This document shows, piece after piece, positions 30,009 to 38,132 of a stretch of DNA of 64,000 nt. The stretch is taken from contig NZ_STGH01000001.1 of the NCBI RefSeq assembly GCF_005222785.1, positions 1,364,001 to 1,428,000 on the forward strand, in the 5' to 3' direction. The stretch comes from Rhodobacter sp. SY28-1 (lineage in GTDB: Bacteria; Pseudomonadota; Alphaproteobacteria; Rhodobacterales; Rhodobacteraceae). Position numbers and translations under genes: made by a program. Numbering within the stretch: the first letter of the stretch is position 1; the number at the start of each line of letters is the position of its first letter. Under the pieces are notes generated by a model. It was not told the DNA's origin. It did no database searches and saw only the letters and a program-made list of their open reading frames with translations.

Positions 30009-30590
30009 ATGCCGCGCCGCCTGTCCCTTGCCGTTATGGCCCTCTGTGCCGCAACCCTGCTTTCTGCTTGCCAGACCGGCGGGCCGAAGGGGCTGGCGGG
30101 GCCGCAGGATGGCGTGACCCCCAACGCTGTCGCGGGCAGCGAGATCGAGGTCACCGCGCTGGATGCCGTGCCGGGTGAGGCTCCCGTCGCAGCGTCGGAC
30201 GCTGCAGCCGAACCCGCCGGGCCTGACACCGCCGCCCCGCAGGTCGCCCCCGCCGGGGCCGCAGCCGAGACCGCGTCCGAAGCGGACCCCGCCGCCGCCG
30301 CTGCCAATCCCGCCCCCAAGCCCGATCTGGCCGAAACGCCGGTCACGCCAAAGTCGGAAATGCAGCTGGCCTGCGAAAAGAAGCGCGGAAAGTGGGCCAG
30401 GGTCGGCAAGGGCGACAAGCGGGCCTGTGTCTTCCAGACCCGGGATGCCGGAAAACGCTGCGAACGGGAAAGCCAGTGTGACGGGGTCTGCCTGGCCCGC
30501 TCCGGCACCTGTTCACCGTTCAAGCCGCTTTTTGGCTGCAACGAGATCCTGCAGGACAACGGTGCACGGGTGACCCTGTGTCTCGACTGA
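30009..30590 (+). CDS. Lipoprotein with Ala/Pro-rich stalk and Cys-rich C-terminal domain
   Basis: The 193-residue product has a lipobox (LSAC, Cys21) and a long low-complexity Ala/Pro/Glu stalk (residues 45-115). A compact C-terminal region carries eight cysteines, starting MQLACEKKRGKWARVGKG and including RCERESQCDGVCLARSGTCS. The cysteine pattern suggests disulphide-stabilised knots in the periplasm. It overlaps the following lipoprotein gene by 13 bases. I recognise no named family. Confidence 0.75.
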   Translation: MPRRLSLAVMALCAATLLSACQTGGPKGLAGPQDGVTPNAVAGSEIEVTALDAVPGEAPVAASDAAAEPAGPDTAAPQVAPAGAAAETASEADPAAAAANPAPKPDLAETPVTPKSEMQLACEKKRGKWARVGKGDKRACVFQTRDAGKRCERESQCDGVCLARSGTCSPFKPLFGCNEILQDNGARVTLCLD

Positions 30591-31069
30591 TCCTGGCCGC
30601 CGTCCTGCTGCTGGCCGCCTGTGCCGCGAAGCCGCCCGCAGGTTCCGCCTTCCGCGCCGCCGATGCGCCGATCTGGTCCGCCGCGGCCTTCCTGCCTGCC
30701 CAGGCCGCCGGGACCTGGCGTCAGGTCGCGGATTTCCAGCCTGCGGGGGCAAGCTGCGGGGCAGGGGGCGTCGAGATCACGCCCGAGGCTCAGGGTCTGC
30801 GACTGAACGGCTCGCTGTGCCTTGCCGGGGTCGCGCGCGATGTGTCGGGGTTGGCGGTGCCGACTGGCCCGGGCCGCCTGTCGGTCGCGGGGCAGGACTG
30901 GTGGGTCCTCTGGGTCGATACCGGCTATCGCACTATGGCCATCGGCACGCCCTCGGGCCGGTTCGGGTTCATCCTGGACCGTGGGGCGATCCCGGGCGAC
31001 CGGCTGAACGCGGCGCGCGAGATCTTCGATTTCAACGGCTACCGGACCGACGGGTTGACGGCGCTGTAG
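30578..31069 (+). CDS. Lipocalin-like lipoprotein
   Basis: The 163-residue product has a lipobox (LAAC, Cys15) and a body that fits a small lipocalin-like barrel: AAGTWRQVADFQPAGASCGA resembles the lipocalin GxW region, and the end RFGFILDRGA plus NAAREIFDFNGYRT resembles Blc-type proteins. The GTG start at 30578 lies inside the end of the preceding gene, so expression is coupled. It probably binds lipids at the outer membrane; this is an inference. Confidence 0.65.
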   Translation: MSRLILAAVLLLAACAAKPPAGSAFRAADAPIWSAAAFLPAQAAGTWRQVADFQPAGASCGAGGVEITPEAQGLRLNGSLCLAGVARDVSGLAVPTGPGRLSVAGQDWWVLWVDTGYRTMAIGTPSGRFGFILDRGAIPGDRLNAAREIFDFNGYRTDGLTAL

Positions 31070-31081
31070 GCCCGAAGGGAC

Positions 31082-31498
31082 CTATTTCTGCAGCGTTTTC
31101 AGATACTCCGCGATCTGGACCAGCCGGACCGGGGTTGGCGTCTCAATCCCGTCGCCGCCGTCATAGGGCACGAGGTCGCCTTGGAGAAGCGGCCCGAACT
31201 CCGGCATGGGCGAGCCGTCGGCAACATGGCCCGGCTTCACCCCGGTATAGCCCCAGACCTTGGCCATGACCCGCGTCCCCGGGAAGACGCCCTTGTTGCG
31301 GGCCGAAAGTCTGGTCAGGTCGGCGGGCTTGCGGTCCAGCACCGCCGCAGCATCCCCGTCGCCCTTGCCGCCCATCCCGTGGCAGGCCGAACAGAAGCTG
31401 GCGAAATCCTCGGCCCCGGTCGGAGCCTCCTCGGCTTTCTCGACGCAGGCCCCCAACAGCAGGGCCATAGGCAGGATCATCCAGGCATGGCGCATCAC
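31082..31498 (-). CDS. Mono-heme c-type cytochrome lipoprotein
   Basis: The 138-residue product has a lipobox (LGAC, Cys18) and one heme c site, CSACH near residue 36. Candidate axial methionines lie in GSPMPEFGPLL (near residue 97). It is a membrane-anchored periplasmic electron carrier of class I type. Partner proteins are not evident. It is convergent with the lipocalin-like gene 12 bases away. Confidence 0.88.
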   Translation of the reverse strand: MMRHAWMILPMALLLGACVEKAEEAPTGAEDFASFCSACHGMGGKGDGDAAAVLDRKPADLTRLSARNKGVFPGTRVMAKVWGYTGVKPGHVADGSPMPEFGPLLQGDLVPYDGGDGIETPTPVRLVQIAEYLKTLQK

Positions 31499-31549
31499 TC
31501 GGTCCTCCGTCTGTTCAGTTGATCCGCTCTCGATCCGCGCGGCCTTGAT

Positions 31550-32224
31550 CTAGGTCACCTGACCGGCCGACAGCCGCACGACCCGGTCCATCCGTGCTGC
31601 AAGCTCCAGGTTGTGCGTCGCGATCAGCGCGGACAGCCCGGTTGATCGCACCAGATCCATCAGCACCCCGAAAACCTGGTCCGAGGTCGCCGGGTCCAGG
31701 TTCCCCGTCGGCTCGTCGGCCAGAAGAAGCTTCGGCTGGTTCGCCAGCGCGCGGCAGAAGGCGACCCGCTGCTGCTCGCCCCCTGACAGGGCCGCCGGGC
31801 GATGCCCCGCGCGGCTGCCCACGCCCACCTTTTCCAGCAATTCCATCGCCCGCGCTTCGGCCGCAGCCTTCGCCACGCCGTTGGCCAGTTGCGGGATCAC
31901 CACGTTCTCCAGCGCCGAAAACTCAGGGAGAAGATGGTGGAACTGGTAGATGAACCCCACCTCCGCCCGCCGCGCCTCGGTCCGCGCGCGGTCCGACAGC
32001 CCGCCCATCTCACGCCCGTCCAGCCGCACCGTGCCCGCATCCGGCACGTCCAGAAGCCCTGCGATGTGCAAAAGCGTCGACTTCCCCGCCCCACTGGGAG
32101 CCACCAGCGCCACCACCTCGCCGCGCGCAATGGTGACCGACGCCCCGCGCAGCACCAGCACCTCGGACGGCTTGCCCCGGTTGTAGCCCTTCTCGACCCC
32201 CTCCAGACGCAGCATCTCACTCAT
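31550..32224 (-). CDS. lolD: Lipoprotein-releasing ABC transporter ATPase LolD
   Basis: The 224-residue ATPase has Walker [14 protein letters not shown], signature [17 protein letters not shown] and Walker [14 protein letters not shown]. It powers extraction of outer-membrane lipoproteins from the inner membrane for LolA. It overlaps the lolC stop by eight bases, as expected for a coupled operon. Confidence 0.95.
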   Translation of the reverse strand: MSEMLRLEGVEKGYNRGKPSEVLVLRGASVTIARGEVVALVAPSGAGKSTLLHIAGLLDVPDAGTVRLDGREMGGLSDRARTEARRAEVGFIYQFHHLLPEFSALENVVIPQLANGVAKAAAEARAMELLEKVGVGSRAGHRPAALSGGEQQRVAFCRALANQPKLLLADEPTGNLDPATSDQVFGVLMDLVRSTGLSALIATHNLELAARMDRVVRLSAGQVT

Positions 32225-33503
32225 AGCGCAGCGCCTCGACCGGATTCATCCGCGCCGCGCGCCGGGCCGGGAAGAACGTGACGATGAAGGACAGGCCCAA
32301 GGACAAAGCGACCGCCGACATCACGTCGCCCAGTTGCAGCTTGGCGGGCAGCGAATAGATCCCCCGGATCGAGGGGTCCCAGACCTCGGCACCGTTCACC
32401 CAGTTGATGGCGGACATGATCTGGTCGATGTTCAAGGCCGTCAGGCAGCCCAGGGCCACCCCCGCCACCGTCCCGATCACCCCGGTAAACGCCCCGCAGA
32501 TGAAGAACACCCGCAGGACCGAGCCTTCGGTCAGCCCCATCGTCCGCAGGATGCCGATGTCGCGGCCCTTGTTCTTCACCAGCATGATCAGGCCCGACAC
32601 GATATTCATCGCCGCGATCAGCACCAGCACCGACAGGATCACGAACATCACGTTGTCCTCGATGTCCAAAGCCCGCAGGAACGCGCCACTGCTGTCCTTC
32701 CAGGTCCAGAGCAGTGCCGCCGGCCCCGCCGCCTGCAGGATCGCGGTGCCATAGCTTTCGATGGCATCGGGGCTTTCCACCATCACCTCGATCTCGTCGG
32801 CGCGGCCCTCCTTGTTGAAGAAGCTCTGCGCCTCGACGAAGGGCATGTAGATGCGCGTCGTATCAATGTCATAGCGGCCAGCGGTGAAGATGTAGACCAC
32901 CTCGTAGGCGTTCACCCGGGGCGTCGTCCCCATCGCCGTCTTTACGCCGCCCGGCGCGATCAGCCGCACCCGGTCGCCTACCGTCACGCCAAGCTCGCGC
33001 GCGACGCCAGACCCCAGCGCAATCCCCTCGGGATAGCGTGCCAGATCGCCGATCGCCTCCGACCCCGCCCCGATCCGCGGGATCGCCGCGAAATCCTCGG
33101 GCAACATGCCATAGACCTCGGCCCCCGTGGTGTCCTCGCCGTCCGACACCATCAGCTTGCCCTTGATCAGCGGCGCCGCCCGCGTCACCCCCGGCACCTT
33201 GGCAATCGCCGCCGCCATCGCATCGGGCTGGGTGAACCCCCGGATCAGCTGGCCGTCCTCGCCCACCACGCCCGACGAATAGACCGTCACATGCGCGTTG
33301 GCCCCAAGGATCGTGTCGACGAACTCCGCCCGGAACCCCGCCCGCACCGCCAGCGTCAGGATCAGCGCGAACACCGCCAGCGTGATCCCGATGAGGGATA
33401 TCCAGGTCATCACGCTGACCCCGCCCTCGGCCCGCCGCGCGCGCAGGTAGCGCCACGCGATCATGAATTCGAAGCCCGAGAAGGGTGCCGTGCTCTGTGC
33501 CAT
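32217..33503 (-). CDS. lolC: Lipoprotein-releasing ABC transporter permease LolC/LolE type
   Basis: The 428-residue protein has an N-terminal TM near residue 35-60 ([20 protein letters not shown]), a large periplasmic MacB-like domain (to about residue 270) and three C-terminal TM helices. Only one permease gene is present; many alphaproteobacteria use a single LolC/E-type protein as a homodimer (LolF-like). I placed the start at 33501-33503 ([13 protein letters not shown]); the frame runs further upstream without family similarity. It is coupled to lolD. Confidence 0.94.
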   Translation of the reverse strand: MAQSTAPFSGFEFMIAWRYLRARRAEGGVSVMTWISLIGITLAVFALILTLAVRAGFRAEFVDTILGANAHVTVYSSGVVGEDGQLIRGFTQPDAMAAAIAKVPGVTRAAPLIKGKLMVSDGEDTTGAEVYGMLPEDFAAIPRIGAGSEAIGDLARYPEGIALGSGVARELGVTVGDRVRLIAPGGVKTAMGTTPRVNAYEVVYIFTAGRYDIDTTRIYMPFVEAQSFFNKEGRADEIEVMVESPDAIESYGTAILQAAGPAALLWTWKDSSGAFLRALDIEDNVMFVILSVLVLIAAMNIVSGLIMLVKNKGRDIGILRTMGLTEGSVLRVFFICGAFTGVIGTVAGVALGCLTALNIDQIMSAINWVNGAEVWDPSIRGIYSLPAKLQLGDVMSAVALSLGLSFIVTFFPARRAARMNPVEALRYE

Positions 33504-33704
33504 CTGCCTTTTCGCCCTTATTCCCGGGCCTGTTTGAGTGCCCGGCACCATCCGTGAGCCGCGCCGAAAGGTCAAGGCACGCTCCCGTCAGCGCGGATTT
33601 CCGCGCGGGTCGGGCAGGGGGCAGGGCAGTCGCCCCAAATGTGCGCTAGCCTTTCTTTGCGGCCCAAGGGGCCGCGCGAACCAGAACAGAACACGAGGGA
33701 TATC

Positions 33705-33974
33705 ATGCGTATTGCATCGACCATGCTGGCGCTTGTCGCCACCGGCTTTCTGGCGGCCTGCACCAGCGAAGAAGCCTGCACCCAGGAAGTTGCCACCAAG
33801 AAGGCGACCGATCTGACCACCAAGATCCAGGAGCTTGCCGCCTCCGACCCGGCCAAGCTGGCGGAACTGGGGCCGAAGGTGCAGGAACTGGCCACCAAAG
33901 CCGCCGCCGGGGGCGATGACCTGACCGCGACCTGCAAGGCGCTGGACGAGATGATGGCGGAACTGTCGAAGTGA
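33705..33974 (+). CDS. Small helical lipoprotein
   Basis: The 89-residue product has a lipobox (LAAC, Cys19) and then two or three amphipathic helices rich in Ala, Thr, Lys and Glu (KATDLTTKIQELAASDPAKL). Two further cysteines (Cys25, near ACTQE, and one in TATCKALDE) may pair. SD GAGGG precedes the ATG at 33705. A perfect hairpin follows the stop. No family is recognised; it is conserved-looking and monocistronic. Confidence 0.75.
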   Translation: MRIASTMLALVATGFLAACTSEEACTQEVATKKATDLTTKIQELAASDPAKLAELGPKVQELATKAAAGGDDLTATCKALDEMMAELSK

Positions 33975-33980
33975 CACCGC

Positions 33981-34009
33981 TGGTCCGGGCCGTGCTCAGG
34001 CCCGGACCA
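33981..34009 (+). terminator. Hairpin after the small lipoprotein
   Basis: TGGTCCGGGCC pairs with GGCCCGGACCA across a seven-base loop, starting seven bases past the stop codon. The T-rich tail is weak. Confidence 0.65.
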
Positions 34010-34150
34010 CTTGCCGCGCCCCGGCCGCGCCGTGATCCGGTGGTGCTGCCCTTTGTGCGCCGACCGCGTCTGAACAGAATTTCCCCATTCCGTTCGATGG
34101 ACACGCAAGACCCAGGACCTTGATCCGGGCTTTCCAATTTCGAGGATCCA

Positions 34151-34174
34151 TTATATAAACGATTCATTACATAA
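34151..34174. promoter_or_regulatory. AT-rich inverted repeat, probable operator of the ArsR/AHSA1 unit
   Basis: TTATATAA and TTACATAA flank eight bases and form an imperfect inverted repeat TTATnTAA-N8-TTAnATAA, 12 bases before the ArsR start codon. It stands out in a GC-rich genome and overlaps a likely -10 (TATAAA). ArsR-type repressors bind such dyads in their own promoters. Confidence 0.6.
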
Positions 34175-34186
34175 CGGATCGCGCAA

Positions 34187-34528
34187 ATGCCTGACCTCGA
34201 CCAAAGCTTCGCCGCCCTCGCCGACCCGACCCGTCGTGCCATCCTTGCACGGCTGGCAGAGGGCGAGGCCACGGTCCAGGACCTCGCACGCCCCTTCGCG
34301 ATCAGCCAGCCCGCGATCAGCCGCCACCTGAAAGTGCTGGAAGACGCGGGCCTGATCGAGACGCGCATCCACGGCACCGCCCGACCCCGCCGCCTGAAGC
34401 CTGAGACCATGGCCGGGCTGTGGGACTGGCTCGGCCAGTATCGCGCGCTGTGGGAGGCGCAGTTCCAGCGCCTGGACGCCGTTCTCGACAGCCTGCCCGA
34501 CGACCCTCCAACCGAAAGGGCCCCGTGA
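34187..34528 (+). CDS. ArsR-family winged-helix regulator
   Basis: The 113-residue regulator has the ArsR HTH: LADPTRRAILARLAEGEATV and QPAISRHLKVLEDAGLIE. It lacks the CxC metal motif of ArsR/SmtB and resembles the subgroup paired with AHSA1/SRPBCC proteins. It overlaps the next gene by one base (TGATG). Autorepression through the dyad at 34151-34174 is inferred. The inducer is unknown. Confidence 0.92.
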   Translation: MPDLDQSFAALADPTRRAILARLAEGEATVQDLARPFAISQPAISRHLKVLEDAGLIETRIHGTARPRRLKPETMAGLWDWLGQYRALWEAQFQRLDAVLDSLPDDPPTERAP

Positions 34529-34977
34529 TGTCTTTCAGCCAGGCCCAGGCCGTCCTTGACGGCGACACCGACATTGTCATTCGCCGCAATTTCTCACACC
34601 CGCCTGAAAAGGTCTGGCGTGCCCTGACCGTGCCTGCGCTGATCCGGCAATGGCTCGCGCCCGACATCACCGACTGCCGGATGGACGCCCGCGCGGGCGG
34701 CTCATTCCGCTACGACTGGCCCGAGTTCTTCTTCTCCGGCCCGATCCTCGAAGCCTGTCCGCCGAACCGGATGGTCCATGTCGAACATTTCAACGGCGAC
34801 ACGACAGAAGGACCCACCGTCACCACCACCCTTGTCGCCGACGGCTCCGGCACAAGGATGACCGTCGTCATGCGCTACCGCGACGCCGCCGCCCGCGCGA
34901 CCGCCATCGAACAGGGTTTCACCGACGGGATCGCCGAGGTTTACGCCCGGATCGAAGGTCTAGCCTTTCCCGACTGA
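34528..34977 (+). CDS. SRPBCC (AHSA1-type) ligand-binding protein
   Basis: The 149-residue protein has the START-like AHSA1 fold: IVIRRNFSHPPEKVWRALT at residues 18-36, GGSFRYDWPEFFFSGPI and a C-terminal helix FTDGIAEVYARIEGLAF. Such proteins bind hydrophobic ligands in a deep cavity. Coupling to an ArsR gene is a widespread pair whose physiological role is mostly unknown. It is the last gene of the unit. Confidence 0.9.
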   Translation: MSFSQAQAVLDGDTDIVIRRNFSHPPEKVWRALTVPALIRQWLAPDITDCRMDARAGGSFRYDWPEFFFSGPILEACPPNRMVHVEHFNGDTTEGPTVTTTLVADGSGTRMTVVMRYRDAAARATAIEQGFTDGIAEVYARIEGLAFPD

Positions 34978-35298
34978 TGTCGAACGCCCGGATGTGCGCA
35001 AACCCCGACCTCATTTGCCCATGTCCCAAATACTCCCGCCGGAGGCGCTCCGAGGTCTTGCGCGTCCTTTACGCGCAAGGCCGAGACAAAGAGTCTTCGC
35101 GCCGCAGGCGCTCGATTTGGCAACCGTCTCAACCGGAGAGGTGCCGTCCAACTTGCGCCCCGGGGCAAGTAGGGTGGGTCGTTCTGCGCCGAGCGGCGCA
35201 GGTTGACCCACCCTCCGCACAAGTAAACAAACCCCTAACGCCCGCGACCAAGCCCTTGTTTCCAGAGCACCATCCGCGCTTGTCCACCGTGGACAGGG
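34978..35298. other. Intergenic region packed with palindromes
   Basis: No gene is seen in these 321 bases. It contains ACTCCCGCCGGAGGCGCTC near 35033-35050 (a short palindrome), a hairpin at 35054-35082 (GGTCTTGCGCG / CGCGCAAGGCC) and the large dyad at 35171-35213. These look like repeat-type extragenic elements or terminators for the two flanking genes, which converge here. Confidence 0.65.
35171..35213. repeat. 43-base near-perfect palindrome
   Basis: The outer arms AGGGTGGGTC / GACCCACCCT are perfect. The inner arms CTGCGCC / GGCGCAG are also perfect, separated by one or two unpaired bases. Structures of this kind with a GGGTGGGT outer arm resemble dispersed extragenic palindromes; copy number elsewhere in the genome is not known. 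Confidence 0.65.
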
Positions 35299-36855
35299 TC
35301 AGAAGTCGGTGGGCGCCCCGCCCTCCTGCTTCCGCCGCGCCACGAACCGCTGCAGCTCTTCCAGATGATCCCCCGGCATCTCCGGCGCCTCGAACTCGGC
35401 CAGGATCTGCTTGTAGATCCGGTGCGCCCGCTCGACCGTCCAGACCGACCCGTCCGCCTGCCACGCTTCATAGTTCCGCCAGTCACTGACAAAGGGTTGG
35501 TAGAAGGCCTGCTGATACCGGTCCTGGGTGTGCTGGATGCCGAAGTAATGCCCGCCCGCACCCACCTCCTTGATCGCATCGAAAGCGAGATCCTCGTCCC
35601 GCGTCGCAAAGGTCGCCTCCTCGAAGTACCGCTGGATCATCTGCAGGACCTCGCAGTCCATGACGAACTTCTCGGGGGATGCAATGAGGCCCCCCTCCAG
35701 CCACCCCGCCGCGTGGTAGACCATGTTAGTCCGGCTCTGCACCGCCGACCACAGCGAGTTCGACGTCTCCCACATTGCCTGCCCATCCGGCACGTTCGCC
35801 GCGCAGACCCCCGACGCCCGCATCGGCACGCCGTAGTACCGCACCAGCTGCCCGGTCATCTGCGTTGCCCGCATGTATTCCGGGGTGCCGAACGCGGGTG
35901 CCCCCGACTTCATGTCGACGTTCGAGGTGAAGGTCCCGATCGCCACCGGACACCCCGGCGCGATGTATTGCAGAAGGGCAACCGCCGCCAAAGCCTCGGC
36001 AATCGACAGCGCCACCGCCCCCGACATCGTGACCGGAGCCATCGCCCCCGCCAGCGTGAAGGGCGTCACCACCACCGGCTGGCCCCGCTTGGCCATCCGC
36101 ATCGCCCCGTCCAGCATCGGATAGTCGTGCTTCAGGGGGGAAACCGAGTTGATGTTGGTGTACATCCGCGGCTTGGCCTGGAACTCCTCCTCGGTCAGAC
36201 CGCCCGCAATGCGGACCATCTCCATCACATCCTCGACCCGCTCGGCCCCCAGACTGTAGGCGTGGACGACCTTGTCGGTCAGCGTCAGCTTTTCATACAG
36301 GCAATCCAGGTGCCGGACCGAGGCATGGATATCCACCGGCTCCACCGGATAGCCACCCGCGATGTGGATGCAGTTGAAATACTGCGTCAGCTTCATGAAT
36401 TCCTTGAACGTCTCGAAGTCGCCGGACCGTTTGCCCCGCTCCATGTCCCAGGCGTTCGGGGGGGAGGAGACGTTCACGAACAGCATGTGCTTGCCGCCCA
36501 TGATGAGCTCGCGCTCGGGGTTCCGGGGGGTGATCGTGAAGGTCTCAGGCGCACGCCGCACCATCTCCATCACGAAATCCTCGTCCATCCGTACGTTGGT
36601 GCCGTTCACCGTGCAGCCTGCCTTGCGCAGATGCTCCACCGCCTCGGGGTTCAGGAACTCGATCCCGATGTCGCGCAGGATACGCATAGCGGTCTCGTGG
36701 ACGCGCTGCACGCCGTCCGCGTCCAGGGGTTCGGTGGGAGCATCCGGGTTCACCGGGATCCGCCAGGGCATCTGGTCGATCACCGCCGTCCCGGCGCGAA
36801 CTTTCATCCCCGCCCGTCCTCCGGCGCGCTTTCTGCGGGCTGGTTCATCGGTCAT
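35299..36855 (-). CDS. Trimethylamine methyltransferase (MttB) family protein, no amber codon
   Basis: The 518-residue protein is an MttB-superfamily member (COG5598) with the TIM-barrel fold: MLFVNVSSPPNAWDMERG, IHASVRHLDCLYEKL and PGCPVAIGTFTSNVDMKSGA. The frame is continuous and the pyrrolysine-encoding amber codon of archaeal MttB is absent, so it belongs to the non-pyrrolysine group. Members of that group demethylate quaternary amines such as glycine betaine to a corrinoid protein. No corrinoid protein gene lies next to it. I chose the ATG at 36853-36855, eight bases after GGAG. Confidence 0.85.
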   Translation of the reverse strand: MTDEPARRKRAGGRAGMKVRAGTAVIDQMPWRIPVNPDAPTEPLDADGVQRVHETAMRILRDIGIEFLNPEAVEHLRKAGCTVNGTNVRMDEDFVMEMVRRAPETFTITPRNPERELIMGGKHMLFVNVSSPPNAWDMERGKRSGDFETFKEFMKLTQYFNCIHIAGGYPVEPVDIHASVRHLDCLYEKLTLTDKVVHAYSLGAERVEDVMEMVRIAGGLTEEEFQAKPRMYTNINSVSPLKHDYPMLDGAMRMAKRGQPVVVTPFTLAGAMAPVTMSGAVALSIAEALAAVALLQYIAPGCPVAIGTFTSNVDMKSGAPAFGTPEYMRATQMTGQLVRYYGVPMRASGVCAANVPDGQAMWETSNSLWSAVQSRTNMVYHAAGWLEGGLIASPEKFVMDCEVLQMIQRYFEEATFATRDEDLAFDAIKEVGAGGHYFGIQHTQDRYQQAFYQPFVSDWRNYEAWQADGSVWTVERAHRIYKQILAEFEAPEMPGDHLEELQRFVARRKQEGGAPTDF

Positions 36856-36959
36856 CTTTGCATCTCCGTTACTCATGTCCGAAGATGAGGAAGGGACGCG
36901 TCGGGCGTTACCGCGTTAGCGACAAAAATGCGTCGCATTTTGCATGTGACTGCGCAAGG

Positions 36960-37652
36960 TCAGCCAGAGAGGCTGGAAAGCCAGTCCGGGATCTCGCCAA
37001 TATCACCCAAGACGACATCGGCATGGGGCGCAAGCTCGTCCCGTTTGGCGATCCCGGTCAGCACGGCGACGGTCCGCATTCCCGCCGCCCGACCCGCTTC
37101 CAGATCGTGGCGGCTGTCGCCGACCATCGCGACGCGGGCAGGGTCCAACTCCAGTTGGCGCGCAAAGGCGAGGCACATGCCCGGACCCGGTTTGGCACCA
37201 TAGCCGGAATCATAGCCCGCGATGAAGTCGAAGCACTCGGTGATCCCGTGGTTCTGCAGATGCTGGCAGGCGGGCACTTCGGAATCGTTGGTCGCCACCC
37301 CGAGGCGCAGGCCGCGTGCGCGCAGGGCTGACATGAGCGGCAAGAGCGGCACCGCCTGAGACATCGGCGCCTGGGCGGCGCTGGCGTCGATCCGGTCGGT
37401 GAGTTCGACAACGCTTTGCCCCGGCAACTCGCTGGCGAGCGCGGCCGCAATGTCGGCGGCGGTTGCGGCGATCACCGGGCTGTCAGGCGCAAAGGTGCCG
37501 GTCACGGGATCGAAGCCGATTGCCTGCCCCAGCCGCGCTGCGTGCGCTGCGTCGCGTGCGATCTGGGCCAGGAACCCTTGCGCCCAACGCCCCCAACTGA
37601 CCCGGAAGTCGAACAGCGTTCCATCCTTGTCGAACAACAGGCCGTCGATCAT
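36960..37652 (-). CDS. HAD-superfamily phosphatase (Gph-like)
   Basis: The 230-residue hydrolase has motif I FDKDGTLFDF (nucleophile Asp near residue 9), motif II in LGVATND, and motif III/IV in GAKPGPGM and VAMVGDSRHDLEAGRAAG. The cap domain lies at residues 20-85. It resembles phosphoglycolate phosphatases; the substrate is uncertain. The ATG at 37650-37652 was chosen because it directly precedes motif I. Confidence 0.9.
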   Translation of the reverse strand: MIDGLLFDKDGTLFDFRVSWGRWAQGFLAQIARDAAHAARLGQAIGFDPVTGTFAPDSPVIAATAADIAAALASELPGQSVVELTDRIDASAAQAPMSQAVPLLPLMSALRARGLRLGVATNDSEVPACQHLQNHGITECFDFIAGYDSGYGAKPGPGMCLAFARQLELDPARVAMVGDSRHDLEAGRAAGMRTVAVLTGIAKRDELAPHADVVLGDIGEIPDWLSSLSG

Positions 37653-37677
37653 CGCAAGCTCATCCCGGAGACAGGGG

Positions 37678-37983
37678 TCAGGTCCAATAGGTGTCCGCCC
37701 CACCCGGCAACGCGATCCGCGCCGCCTGTGGAGCAGTGTAGGGATGACCGTGGCTGTCGCAGAAAGCAACCACCCATCGGTCGTCCTGCAGAAGGAAATC
37801 CAGCACGGCGCTCTGGAACTCGGGTTCTGCCGCGCGCGCCCGAAGATCGTCCAATCCGGCCCCGGTGGCAGTGAGGAAGGCCGGAAAGATGTCGTCCTGG
37901 GCAGCGATCCAGCCAAGGGCCTGCAGGGCCAGAACCTGGGCTGCTTCTGGCGACATCGTCTTTCCCCCTGTGAATGTATTCAT
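37678..37983 (-). CDS. DUF3572 family protein
   Basis: The 101-residue protein matches the short alphaproteobacterial DUF3572 family: SPEAAQVLALQALGWIAAQ and FLLQDDRWVVAFCD. The start may instead be the ATG at 37956 (MSPEAA), which has a GGGGGAAAG ribosome-binding site and gives 92 residues; that is the better match to family starts. Function unknown. It lies upstream of the HAD gene and divergent from pleD, an arrangement common in the order. Confidence 0.85.
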   Translation of the reverse strand: MNTFTGGKTMSPEAAQVLALQALGWIAAQDDIFPAFLTATGAGLDDLRARAAEPEFQSAVLDFLLQDDRWVVAFCDSHGHPYTAPQAARIALPGGADTYWT

Positions 37984-38132
37984 CCTGACAGCCCTGATTG
38001 GGTCTGTTTCTTGTGCCTTTCTGTGTCACCCGGTCAGGAATTCCCTATCGGGCGAACCAGTGAAAGGAATTGTTAACCTTCTTGGCGTCAGACTGTCCTG
38101 CATCAGGGCGATGAACAAGACGGCAGTGGAAG

